Translations under genes and position numbers: made by a program
Notes under the pieces: model-generated
Seen by the model: the letters and a program-made list of their open reading frames with translations, nothing else
The model's database searches: none
What the model was told of the DNA's origin: nothing
Assembly: GCA_002429385.1 (NCBI GenBank)
Contig: DIZL01000020.1
Coordinates: forward strand, 46,498 to 110,497
Reading direction: 5' to 3'
From: Prolixibacteraceae bacterium UBA6029
Lineage (GTDB): Bacteria > Bacteroidota > Bacteroidia > Bacteroidales > Prolixibacteraceae
DNA length: 64,000 nucleotides
Shown here: in pieces, positions 9,131-17,374 of the stretch
Layout of the letters: every line of letters starts with the position of its first letter
How positions within the stretch are numbered: position 1 is the first letter of the stretch

Positions 9131-9778
9131 ATGATGGACACCATATATCATATACTTTTTCATACCAATGAAGCCTTGTATGCAATCGTCTCAGAAAATG
9201 TCTGGGAAGCCTATCTGTTTCTTTTTCTGATTATCTTTCTGGAAACAGGTCTGATTGTCTTCCCGTTTCTGCCAGGCGACGGCTTGCTCTTCTCTGCCGG
9301 GGTTATCGCAGCATCATCAGATATGAGTATTATTTTATTAATACCGATCCTTATCCTGGCAGCTGTTCTGGGAAATCATTTTAATTACCAAATTGGAAAA
9401 CAGATCGAAAATAAAATAGAACAAAGCCAAAACAAATTGGTGCAAAAATATTTGGTTAAATCAATTCGAAAGACCCGGCTGTTTTATCAGAAGCATGGTA
9501 AAAAGTCGATCATTATTGGAAGGTTTTTCCCGGTTATCCGTACCTACATTCCATTTTTTGCTGGAACCGTACAATTTGATTTTCCTACATTCTCAAAGTA
9601 CACCCTCGTTGGGTCTGCCTTATGGGTTCCGTTTTTTACCCTGACCGGTTTCTTCCTGGGCGAAATTCCCTGGATCAAGGATAACTTCGAACTTATTTTT
9701 CTGGGTCTGATCATTGTAACCTTGATCCCGTTTTTTTATGCCGCCTTCGTGACGGTGTTCTCCAGAAAAAAAGCATAA
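9131..9778 (+). CDS. DedA family membrane protein
   Basis: A 215-residue integral membrane protein with the DedA/SNARE-associated fold: an N-terminal amphipathic region, the LETGLIVFPFLPGDGLLFSAG motif (about residues 38-58), a GRFFPVIRTYIPFFAGT motif (about 136-152) holding the conserved arginines, and hydrophobic C-terminal helices. Family members act as lipid scramblases or flippases (undecaprenyl phosphate or phosphatidylethanolamine) and support envelope homeostasis. The substrate cannot be told from sequence. It is a single gene, preceded by a stem-loop. Confidence 0.9.
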   Translation: MMDTIYHILFHTNEALYAIVSENVWEAYLFLFLIIFLETGLIVFPFLPGDGLLFSAGVIAASSDMSIILLIPILILAAVLGNHFNYQIGKQIENKIEQSQNKLVQKYLVKSIRKTRLFYQKHGKKSIIIGRFFPVIRTYIPFFAGTVQFDFPTFSKYTLVGSALWVPFFTLTGFFLGEIPWIKDNFELIFLGLIIVTLIPFFYAAFVTVFSRKKA

Positions 9779-9825
9779 TTATATTTACAATCTTTCGGAT
9801 AGTCTTAAATATTCAACAAAAAAGC

Positions 9826-9833
9826 TATTTTTG
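9826..9833 (+). promoter_or_regulatory. Predicted TAnnTTTG promoter for the amino-acid permease
   Basis: TATTTTTG matches the -7 consensus and lies 20 bp upstream of the permease ATG, predicting a leader of about 15 nt. Confidence 0.5.
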
Positions 9834-9853
9834 AATACTCAAAATTAGCCACT

Positions 9854-11377
9854 ATGTCGAACTTGTTTATTACAAAGCCTTTGTCCCAATTGATGGACGA
9901 ATCAAAAACCGATCATGGTTTAAGAAGATCTCTAAGCGCTTTTAACTTAACCACTCTGGGAATTGGAGCCGTTATCGGAGCAGGAATATTCGTTCTTACA
10001 GGACAGGCAGCTGCCCAATATGCCGGGCCGGCTATTGTGATTTCATTTTTGATATCAGGATTTGCTTGTCTGTTTGCAGGTTTGTGCTATGCTGAATTTG
10101 CGTCAATGATTCCGATTTCAGGAAGCGCCTACACTTATGCCTATGCGACCATGGGCGAGTTTGTGGCCTGGATTATAGGCTGGGATTTAATTCTCGAATA
10201 CCTTTTTGCAGCTTCAACGGTTTCGGTTGGCTGGTCGGGCTATGTAGTTAGTTTCTTAAAGGATTTTGGCCTTGTAATTCCTGCACAATTCACTGCTGCA
10301 TTGGGGTCTATTATGGTTGACGTTCCTCAGATCGGATGGAAACTGGCCACTCCTGAACTCACCAAAAGTCTTTCTGATTCAGGAATTGCAATTGCCAGCC
10401 TACCCCACCTAACGGGCATTTTAAATCTCCCTGCAATGTTTGTAGTGGCTGCCATTACTATTCTATTGCTCATTGGAATTCGTGAATCAGCCAGATTTAA
10501 TAATGTGATGGTTGTGATTAAGGTATTTGTAATATTACTGTTCATCGGCATTGGATTCATGTTTGTCAACAAGGCCAACTGGCATCCGTTTATTCCTAAG
10601 AATACAGGAGTCTGGGGTCATTACGGATGGAGTGGTATCTTTCGCGGAGCTGCAGTCATTTTCTTTGCCTACATCGGTTTTGATGCAGTTTCAACTGCTG
10701 CACAGGAAGCAAAAAACCCGAAAAGGGATATGCCAATCGGAATTTTAGGTTCACTCGGAATCTCTACTCTTTTATATATTTTAGTTGCTATCGTATTAAC
10801 CGGCATCGTAAGCTATACCTTTCTGAACGTTGCCGATCCGATTGCTGTTGGTGTGAATGCCATGGGAAGCGGATTATTCTGGCTACGTCCAATCATTAAA
10901 ATTGCAGCTATTGCAGGCTTAAGTTCGGTCATACTAGTGATGCTTATGGGACAACCCAGAATCTTTTTTTCTATGTCGAAAGATGGACTATTGCCACCTG
11001 TATTCTCAAAAGTACATTCCCGTTTTAAAACACCATATGTAAGTACCCTCATCACTGGTTTTGTAGCACTTATACTGGCAGGAATTCTGCCAATCAATAT
11101 CCTTGGAGAACTGGTCTCGATTGGAACATTACTGGCCTTTGCCATCGTTTGCATTGGGATCATCATTCTGAGGGTAAAAAAGCCTGATATCCCACGTCCA
11201 TTTAAAACTCCATGGGTACCGCTTATTCCCATCTTAGGCGCAGGGATTTGTATCCTGCAAATGCTTTCTTTACCATGGGAAACCTGGGCCAGGCTGATTA
11301 TATGGATGGCAATAGGATTCGTCATTTATTTCACTTATGGAATCCGAAAAAGCAAACTTCAAAATAGGAAATTATAA
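9854..11377 (+). CDS. APC superfamily cationic-type amino-acid permease
   Basis: A 507-residue transporter with about 12 hydrophobic helices. The N-terminal LGIGAVIGAGIFVLTG motif (about residues 35-50) is the substrate-binding TM1 hallmark of APC permeases, and FFAYIGFDAVSTAAQEAKNP (near residue 275) is characteristic of the cationic amino-acid transporter branch. It probably moves amino acids in symport with protons. The substrate is uncertain. A likely terminator hairpin follows 33 bp after the stop, so it is monocistronic. Confidence 0.88.
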   Translation: MSNLFITKPLSQLMDESKTDHGLRRSLSAFNLTTLGIGAVIGAGIFVLTGQAAAQYAGPAIVISFLISGFACLFAGLCYAEFASMIPISGSAYTYAYATMGEFVAWIIGWDLILEYLFAASTVSVGWSGYVVSFLKDFGLVIPAQFTAALGSIMVDVPQIGWKLATPELTKSLSDSGIAIASLPHLTGILNLPAMFVVAAITILLLIGIRESARFNNVMVVIKVFVILLFIGIGFMFVNKANWHPFIPKNTGVWGHYGWSGIFRGAAVIFFAYIGFDAVSTAAQEAKNPKRDMPIGILGSLGISTLLYILVAIVLTGIVSYTFLNVADPIAVGVNAMGSGLFWLRPIIKIAAIAGLSSVILVMLMGQPRIFFSMSKDGLLPPVFSKVHSRFKTPYVSTLITGFVALILAGILPINILGELVSIGTLLAFAIVCIGIIILRVKKPDIPRPFKTPWVPLIPILGAGICILQMLSLPWETWARLIIWMAIGFVIYFTYGIRKSKLQNRKL

Positions 11378-11410
11378 CTACAAGTTCTCATTTTTCAAGA
11401 CACTGATGAC

Positions 11411-11452
11411 GCAAAACACCCGTATCGCCAGATTAGCATACGGGTGTTTCGC
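11411..11452 (+). terminator. Stem-loop terminator after the permease
   Basis: AAACACCCGTAT (11414-11425) pairs with ATACGGGTGTTT (11438-11449), and the stem extends outward through GC/GC with one mismatch. The following T run is short, so it may be a weak or bidirectional terminator. Confidence 0.6.
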
Positions 11453-11664
11453 TGATATAAAAAGCGGTGAATAGTTCATATGAATAAAAAGCTTCGTTAT
11501 CAGACATAGGACGTTTGTTTGTTTTATCTGGGATTCAATCAATCAAATGTGTGAATGATGTAATTCTTATCAATAATTATATAAGTAATTACTATCGCAA
11601 TTCAGTCACCTTTGCATTTCAAGTTTAATTGAATACTATTTATCCATCATCAAAGTCACGCCCA

Positions 11665-11844
11665 ATGAAAAATTCAAGGATTAGTTCTATATTCACTTTG
11701 GTACTTCTGTCATTAATGGTAAGTTCATGCAGTTTAATAACAGGAATTTTTAAAACAGGAATGAATTTCGGGATCTTTCTTGTCCTTGCTATACTGGTTA
11801 TTGTTGCGTTTATTATAATGCAGATAAGAAAGAAAATAAAATAA
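11665..11844 (+). CDS. Small lipoprotein with one membrane helix
   Basis: A 59-residue protein with a lipoprotein signal peptide (lipobox LMVSSC, Cys about residue 19), then a hydrophobic helix (GIFLVLAILVIVAFIIM) and a basic tail. Small proteins of this design are common in Bacteroidota and are sometimes mislabelled as phosphatidate cytidylyltransferase, but nothing here supports an enzyme. A TTG-initiated longer frame from 11629 is less likely than ATG 11665. Function unknown. Confidence 0.55.
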   Translation: MKNSRISSIFTLVLLSLMVSSCSLITGIFKTGMNFGIFLVLAILVIVAFIIMQIRKKIK

Positions 11845-12573
11845 ATCCATCTTTTCATTGCTGGTCTGTGCTGGTTCAAATAATGATTTATTCTCTATTA
11901 ATTACAATCAGGGCAGACAAGTGTCTTTTTCATTTATTTGTTGCTTTGAATAACTGCTCCTTTTCAGGTAGAATGATTTCTACCACAAATATTGTATCTT
12001 TAACCTTCGAATGAACTCCTGCCTAAGTCTGACTATACGATTCAGAACTGAATCCATTGACTCCGGCCACCAATTCGCCATCCATTCAAATGTTCTTCAG
12101 AAAAGCAATAAACCTGCTTTCTACCTATTCGGAATGTATCCGGGTGGGGATTGCGTCGTATTTGCTTCGGATAAATTAATCTATGATTGATTTGCAATTG
12201 TACTAAGATTTCGATTTTAGTACAGTTATAAATCAGTCATAGTACAGATATACCGAAGGAATACCCTCCCAATCCCTATTCAATCCCCTTCTAAACCAAG
12301 TCCGACTTATGGCGATATTACTCCGGACAGCCACTTTAACGGACGATCTTTTCTCATTCAGGCATTTAATAAGTGCATAATGTTGGGTGACTCCTCGAGG
12401 CAATATGATAGCCCGATAAAAAAATACATTCTTTCATATCAAGCCTGAAAATATATTCCAGACATTTTGTTTCCCAAGAGCCTGAATATTCAATCAGCAG
12501 ATAATTCTCCTTTTTAAAAAGCGATTCCCCCGGAGAAATAACAATTACGTAGCATTCAAGACTTTAAAATAAG
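11845..12573. other. 729-bp intergenic region without a credible gene
   Basis: I find no credible reading frame on either strand. The stretch contains one large imperfect palindrome (12181-12242, listed separately). The remainder is ordinary mixed-composition DNA with many stops, possibly decayed coding sequence, but no family is recognisable. Confidence 0.5.
12181..12242. repeat. 62-nt imperfect palindrome
   Basis: CTATGATTGATTT...TGTACTAA on the left mirrors TTAGTACA...AAATCAGTCATAG on the right. In the paired arms most differences are transitions that keep G-U pairing in RNA, suggesting an RNA hairpin or a small palindromic mobile element. It lies in a gene-free 729-bp stretch. Confidence 0.55.
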
Positions 12574-12581
12574 TACTTTTG
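12574..12581 (+). promoter_or_regulatory. Predicted TAnnTTTG promoter for the J-domain gene
   Basis: TACTTTTG fits the -7 consensus. It lies 82 bp before the ATG at 12664, so a leader of about 75 nt is predicted. Confidence 0.45.
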
Positions 12582-12663
12582 CGGCTCGTTTATAAAAAGC
12601 CAGACTGATAATAAAAACAATGTATTATATCTGGCGAACAGCAAATTAAGAAAAGAGACATCT

Positions 12664-13113
12664 ATGAAGAGAATAAATGAATACAAGAAATTGTTCAATG
12701 TTGAGCAAGACACCGATCTTAAAAAACTGAAAACAACCTATCGTAATCTGGTAAAAGAATGGCACCCGGATAAGTTTCAGGAAGGTGATGTCATGGGTAC
12801 TGAGGCAGAACTTAAAAGCCGGCAAATCATTGATGCTTATCATTTTCTTGTTAGTATTGCGCCGGAAACAATTGCAGCGAACTTAGAAGAATACAATAAC
12901 ACAACATCGGAATCGAATATTGCTGATTTCAAGCACAAGGGACTTTTACTAGAAGTCACATTTTTAGATGGAACAACCTATGAATACTTCGGTGTTCCGA
13001 AAAATGTCTATATTAAATTGGTAAACTCAGATAAGCAATTACGATTTGCAAAAAGAAACATCTTTAATTCTTATCTTTACAGGAAATCAAAAAGAAGTCT
13101 TGAAGTAGCATAA
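12664..13113 (+). CDS. J-domain protein with C-terminal KTSC domain
   Basis: A 149-residue two-domain protein. Residues 4-65 form a DnaJ-type J domain with the HPD tripeptide at 34-36 (KEWHPDKF), which in the family stimulates DnaK ATPase. Residues about 95-140 (FLDGTTYEYFGVPKNVYIKL...F) match the KTSC domain, a short beta-rich module of uncertain function associated with nucleic-acid enzymes. There is no Gly/Phe linker or zinc domain, so it is a specialised co-chaperone rather than DnaJ itself. It is the last plus-strand gene before the convergent cys operon. The client is unknown. Confidence 0.8.
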   Translation: MKRINEYKKLFNVEQDTDLKKLKTTYRNLVKEWHPDKFQEGDVMGTEAELKSRQIIDAYHFLVSIAPETIAANLEEYNNTTSESNIADFKHKGLLLEVTFLDGTTYEYFGVPKNVYIKLVNSDKQLRFAKRNIFNSYLYRKSKRSLEVA

Positions 13114-13152
13114 TTCTCCTTCATTTCGAATGAGAATAACTCGTACTAGCTA

Positions 13153-13890
13153 TTACACACTCAGCCGGTGCACATTCTTCCCGATAATCACCAATGCCGG
13201 CATGGGTGGTTTTTCTGTTTGAAGCAGTTGTTCAATATTTCCCAATGTACTTTCAAATGCAATAGCGTCGGGTTGTGATATTTTACTTAGAATCTGTACT
13301 TTAATTTCAGGAGAAATGTCATTGTCCATCAATCGTTGAGCAAGCTTAACTAGCTTGTTGAGTCCCATAAAGAAAATGACAGGAGAGCCTGACTTCAATA
13401 CGGAGACGAATGTTTGCAGATCACAAAAATCTCCTTCGCAATAATGGCCTGTACCAAACAAGACCATACTGTTTTTCCCTCGTTCGGTAAGTGGAATGCC
13501 ATATAGTGAAGCTGCTCCAAGCGCTGAGGTAACTCCGGGTATGACTTCATAATTCAGATTATTCTCTATACAGAATCGTATTTCTTCGGCACCACGACCA
13601 AAAATCATAGGATCACCCGATTTTAGACGTACAATTCTTTGGCCTTTCAAAGCCAGATCAATAATCAACTGATTGATCCAGTCCTGCCGCTCGGTTTGAT
13701 CTTGTCCATCCATATAAAGTTTACCAACGTAAACACGTTTAGCCTCTGGTTTTGCAAGGTTTAGAATCTCATTGCTGACCAATGCGTCATGAAGTATACA
13801 ATCGGCTTCCTGAATTCGTTTCAGGGCTTTAATTGTAAGTAATTCCACATCTCCTGGACCGGCGCCAACAATAGAAATAAGGGAGGACAT
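13153..13890 (-). CDS. cobA: Uroporphyrinogen-III C-methyltransferase
   Basis: SUMT methylates uroporphyrinogen III twice with SAM to give precorrin-2 for siroheme. Motifs in order are VGAGPGDVELLTIKA (residues 7-21), RLKSGDPMIFGRGAEE (about 90-105) and VIPGVTSALGAASLYGIPLT (about 116-135), all typical of the tetrapyrrole methylase fold. At 245 aa it is a stand-alone SUMT, not a CysG fusion; the oxidase activity is on the separate sirC gene upstream in the same operon. It is the last gene of the minus-strand cys operon, 60 bp after the preceding gene. Confidence 0.93.
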   Translation of the reverse strand: MSSLISIVGAGPGDVELLTIKALKRIQEADCILHDALVSNEILNLAKPEAKRVYVGKLYMDGQDQTERQDWINQLIIDLALKGQRIVRLKSGDPMIFGRGAEEIRFCIENNLNYEVIPGVTSALGAASLYGIPLTERGKNSMVLFGTGHYCEGDFCDLQTFVSVLKSGSPVIFFMGLNKLVKLAQRLMDNDISPEIKVQILSKISQPDAIAFESTLGNIEQLLQTEKPPMPALVIIGKNVHRLSV

Positions 13891-13950
13891 AATGAATCAG
13901 GGATTAAGTGTCAGAATAATTGAATAGTTTGTAATTCTGAAATTTGCTTT

Positions 13951-14787
13951 TTACGTTTTACTGGAGTCCAGGCTATTCAAATAATCCATAGGACTTAAAT
14001 ATTTGAACTTATATTTCAATAAACGTTCTAATTTGCTACTGTCTACAATTTTATATACTTCGGCCTGATCTGAAATGAGGGGTTCTGGTAAGCCTGAGAT
14101 TTGAGCAGCCCTGCCGTAGAAATCCTTTTTCAAGGGATGTTCAGGACTACAGGCATTCAATGTTTCTCCCCAAAGATTCTTTTCCAGAATGGCTGAAATG
14201 ATCCCGATACAATCGTCCTGATGAATCAGATTAACCGGAGTGTTTGCAATAATTCTGTCAGACCTCTGTAGAAAACGGGCAGGATTGCGATCTGCACCAA
14301 TTAATCCTCCAAAGCGGATAATCGTAGTTTGAAATTCAGTCTGATTCCGTAATAGATTTTCTGCTTGAACCAATGCTTTTCCGCTTGCCTTATCGGGAGA
14401 AAGAACATCAGTTTCACGTGCAATCTGCATATCATCAGGATAAACCGAAGTAGAAGAAATAAAAATCACTTTTCGGATTTCTGCCTTCAGAATAATTGGA
14501 ATCACTTGCGCGATCTGGGCCGGAAATATTCTTTCTATCCCATCAATCCTTTTTGGCGGGATCGAAAGAATCAGCACATCACTTTTAAAGAAGGATGGAT
14601 CATCAACCTTAACATCCGAATCGGTCAGGATAATCTGGTAGGGCAAAACTCCATTGGTTCGCAGTAAATTGAATTTTTCGGGCGAAGTAACTGAACCTTT
14701 TACTGATAACTTGTGTCCCAGTAGGTATTTTCCTAGTGGTACCCCCAGCCAGCCGCAACCTAAAATTGAAACTATTCCTTCTTTCAT
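13951..14787 (-). CDS. NAD(P)-binding SDR/epimerase-like protein (YeeZ type)
   Basis: A 278-residue Rossmann protein with an N-terminal dinucleotide-binding motif GCGWLGVPLGKYLLG (residues 10-24), a VIFISSTSVYPDD strand (about 108-120) and an FGGLIGADRNPARFL segment resembling extended SDRs. The Tyr of the SSTSVYP motif may act as the catalytic tyrosine, but no clear YxxxK follows. It resembles YeeZ-type proteins of unknown substrate. It is embedded between hemD and cobA (11 bp from hemD), so a role near siroheme or sulfur metabolism is plausible but not shown. Confidence 0.7.
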   Translation of the reverse strand: MKEGIVSILGCGWLGVPLGKYLLGHKLSVKGSVTSPEKFNLLRTNGVLPYQIILTDSDVKVDDPSFFKSDVLILSIPPKRIDGIERIFPAQIAQVIPIILKAEIRKVIFISSTSVYPDDMQIARETDVLSPDKASGKALVQAENLLRNQTEFQTTIIRFGGLIGADRNPARFLQRSDRIIANTPVNLIHQDDCIGIISAILEKNLWGETLNACSPEHPLKKDFYGRAAQISGLPEPLISDQAEVYKIVDSSKLERLLKYKFKYLSPMDYLNSLDSSKT

Positions 14788-14798
14788 GCATAGATCCT

Positions 14799-15506
14799 TT
14801 ATTTATTTTCTTCCATCCAACGAGCTATGGAATATTGAACAAACGATAATTCTTCAGGTTCGGGTGAAAGATACACTTTATTGGTGAAAACCCGCCATGC
14901 AGCCCGTGCGGTTGAATTTCCGTTTGCCAGTATCGGTGATATGGGATTAGGAAAGTTGCCCGATGCTTTAAAATTATCGATACTTAACGGACTGAAGAAC
15001 AGGTATGCATCGAATATTCCGCTCACAAACTTCTCAATGGGTGTATTCTTATATACTTCGAACTCGGAATAGTACAATCCTGAGTCTGCAAAAGCTGAAC
15101 TGATTTCATTATGCAATTTATCGCCATGTAAAAACAGAATATACTCTCCTTGATTCTGACTTAACACTTTCTGTGTAAGTTCACGTGAATTTGAAAAGGA
15201 TGAAATAACAATTTTCAAATCAAGCATCTGGAAAATTTCAGCCTGCATGTCCGACCAGCAATACAATTGATCGCCCGCAGTTAATCCCAGTTGATCTGCA
15301 AAACGAACCAGCCAGTGAGCCGCATAGGTACTGGTTACTACCCATTGCTTTCTCTGATTTGCAACTTTATCGAAGAAAGATCGGTTGGGCTTTTTATACT
15401 CCGTTCTTAAAAAAGGTTGCTCGATATAATGAATTTGCTGCTTTTGCAGCCACTGCCGTGTCTTCTTTGACAATTTATCGCCGATAAAAAATACTGGAGT
15501 CTTCAT
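14799..15506 (-). CDS. hemD: Uroporphyrinogen-III synthase
   Basis: A 235-residue protein that should cyclise hydroxymethylbilane to uroporphyrinogen III. The family is very divergent; the call rests on the two-domain pattern (VFFIGDKLSKKTRQWL..., KQWVVTSTYAAHWL, YILFLHGDKLHNEI, FEVYKNTP, and YLFFSPLSIDNFKASG near residue 170, the usual phospho-acceptor-like loop) and on position between cysI and siroheme genes. Supply of uroporphyrinogen III for the adjacent cobA gives it a clear role in the operon. Confidence 0.78.
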   Translation of the reverse strand: MKTPVFFIGDKLSKKTRQWLQKQQIHYIEQPFLRTEYKKPNRSFFDKVANQRKQWVVTSTYAAHWLVRFADQLGLTAGDQLYCWSDMQAEIFQMLDLKIVISSFSNSRELTQKVLSQNQGEYILFLHGDKLHNEISSAFADSGLYYSEFEVYKNTPIEKFVSGIFDAYLFFSPLSIDNFKASGNFPNPISPILANGNSTARAAWRVFTNKVYLSPEPEELSFVQYSIARWMEENK

Positions 15507-15524
15507 GATATTGTTTTTTTAATA

Positions 15525-17225
15525 TTAATGTCTGAAATCTATTCCTTTTAATGTTTCTTTCACATATTGCTTTCGAATCACGAAATCCCCGAACTTCTCT
15601 CCTTTACTGCGATTACTTGCATAATCAGCAATAATCGGCGTTAATTCATTCAGAATCTCAGCTTCCGTCAGCGTTTCTTTGAAGAGTGTATTCAGGCGTG
15701 ATCCAATGAAATTTCCGCCCAGATAGAGGTTGTAATGACCCTCTGATTTGCCTACAAAACCAATCTCTGCAAGGTATGGTCTTCCACAGCCATTGGGACA
15801 TCCGGTCATGCGAATAACTATTTCCTCTTTAAACAGTCCATGTTGATCGAGAATGGTCTCTATTTTGGTAATCAGAGAAGGTAAGTAGCGTTCGGCTTCG
15901 GCAAAAGCCAAACCACAGGTATTTAGTGCTACACAGGCAATTGAATTCTGCCTGAGCCCTGAAATTTCACCAGGTAATACACCATGGCTTTTTAGTATAT
16001 TGATCACCTTCTTTTTGTCCTCAGCAGACACATTGGCGATTATCAGATTCTGGTTTCCAGTCAGAATAAAATATCCTTCAATATTCTGAGCAATTTCACG
16101 TAGTGCTGATTTGAAGTTGAACCCATTTTTATCAGCTACTCGTCCTCCTTCCACGAAAAGAGTGAGGCTCCATTTTGAATCAGTGCCCTTTTCCCAACCT
16201 AAACGATCACCATTACGTGTAAATGCGTAGGATTTAGGCTCCTGAAGTTCAAACCCCAGGCGTTTGTATAACTCGCCTTTAAACCAATCGATTCCATGAT
16301 CATCGATAGTATATTTCAGCCTCGAACGTTTCCTGTTCTGACGGTTTCCATTATCCCGCTGAATCAATACTATTTTTTCGGCTATATCAAGAACTTGTTC
16401 AGGTAAACAGAAACCTATCACTTCAGCCAGACGCGGATATGCTTCAGGCATTCCAAAGGTAGAGCCCATTCCTCCTCCCACAGCAACATTATAACCAACA
16501 ATCCGGTTATTCACGACGATGGCGATAAAACCAAGATCCTGAGAAAAAACATCCGAATCGTTATATGGAGGAATAACTATCGTAATTTTGAATTTGCGTG
16601 GAAGATAACGGTCACCATACAGAGGTTCAACATCTTTCTTACTGTCAGCAATGAGCTTTTTATCGAGCCATATTTCATGATATGCAGTAGTTGATGGCAA
16701 TAAATGTTCGCTGATCCGACGTGCCATTTCGTATACTTCAGCATGTAATTCTGACTCTGAAGGATTCGGATGGCACATTACATTACGATTCACATCGCCA
16801 CAAGCGGCAATAGTATCCATGAGTGCAGAGTTGATTCCCTGAATAGTCTTCTTCAGGTTTGACTTGATGACTCCATGCAGCTGAAAGGCCTGTCTGGTCG
16901 TCAGCTTAAGCGTATGGTTGGCATACTGATCTGACAATTCATCCATCTGAAGCCATTGTTTGGGTGTTACTACCCCGCCCGGAATTCGTACCCTAATCAG
17001 AAAGGAATAGGCAGGTTCGAGCTTTTGCCGTTTGCGTTCCTTTTCCAGGTCGCGGTCAAATTGCTGGTACAAGCCATGAAATTTGGATATTTGCGTATCA
17101 GCAAAAGCAATAGATCCGGTGATGGGATCTGCCAGACTTTCAAGCAATGTTCCCCTTAGGTAATTGCTTTCATATTTTATTCTTTCAAGTTCCGAAAGTT
17201 CTTTCCAATTGATAATGTCGTTCAT
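15525..17225 (-). CDS. cysI: Sulfite reductase hemoprotein (siroheme/4Fe-4S), CysI type
   Basis: This catalytic subunit carries out the six-electron reduction of sulfite to sulfide. The C-terminal cluster ligands are clear: CVALNTC (CX5C) and TGCPNGCG (CX3C), which bind the 4Fe-4S cluster and siroheme. Duplicated ferrite-like half-domains (VRIPGGVVTPKQWLQMDEL; GNVNRNVMCHPNPSES-like) precede them. The frame extends upstream of residue 1, but ATG 17225 gives the expected N-terminus (566 aa). It is separated from cysJ by 149 bp containing an 18-bp palindrome, so it may have its own promoter besides the operon transcript. Confidence 0.93.
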   Translation of the reverse strand: MNDIINWKELSELERIKYESNYLRGTLLESLADPITGSIAFADTQISKFHGLYQQFDRDLEKERKRQKLEPAYSFLIRVRIPGGVVTPKQWLQMDELSDQYANHTLKLTTRQAFQLHGVIKSNLKKTIQGINSALMDTIAACGDVNRNVMCHPNPSESELHAEVYEMARRISEHLLPSTTAYHEIWLDKKLIADSKKDVEPLYGDRYLPRKFKITIVIPPYNDSDVFSQDLGFIAIVVNNRIVGYNVAVGGGMGSTFGMPEAYPRLAEVIGFCLPEQVLDIAEKIVLIQRDNGNRQNRKRSRLKYTIDDHGIDWFKGELYKRLGFELQEPKSYAFTRNGDRLGWEKGTDSKWSLTLFVEGGRVADKNGFNFKSALREIAQNIEGYFILTGNQNLIIANVSAEDKKKVINILKSHGVLPGEISGLRQNSIACVALNTCGLAFAEAERYLPSLITKIETILDQHGLFKEEIVIRMTGCPNGCGRPYLAEIGFVGKSEGHYNLYLGGNFIGSRLNTLFKETLTEAEILNELTPIIADYASNRSKGEKFGDFVIRKQYVKETLKGIDFRH

Positions 17226-17254
17226 TTTTTCTCCGTTTATATACGTATCAATAG

Positions 17255-17272
17255 GTAAGTATTTATACTTAC
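17255..17272. promoter_or_regulatory. Perfect 18-bp palindrome in the cysJ-cysI gap
   Basis: GTAAGTATTTATACTTAC is a perfect inverted repeat 30 bp upstream of the cysI start on the minus strand. A TAnnTTTG-like TTTCTTTG precedes it in the direction of cysI transcription. It could be a repressor/activator operator of an internal promoter. The regulator is unknown. Confidence 0.45.
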
Positions 17273-17374
17273 AAAGAAACGTTATTTTACTCACTATGTT
17301 CATAGTAATACCGTATTATTTATTTTATTTTTTTAATTGTTATCGGATAACCTCAGATAAGTGTGATGCACCTA

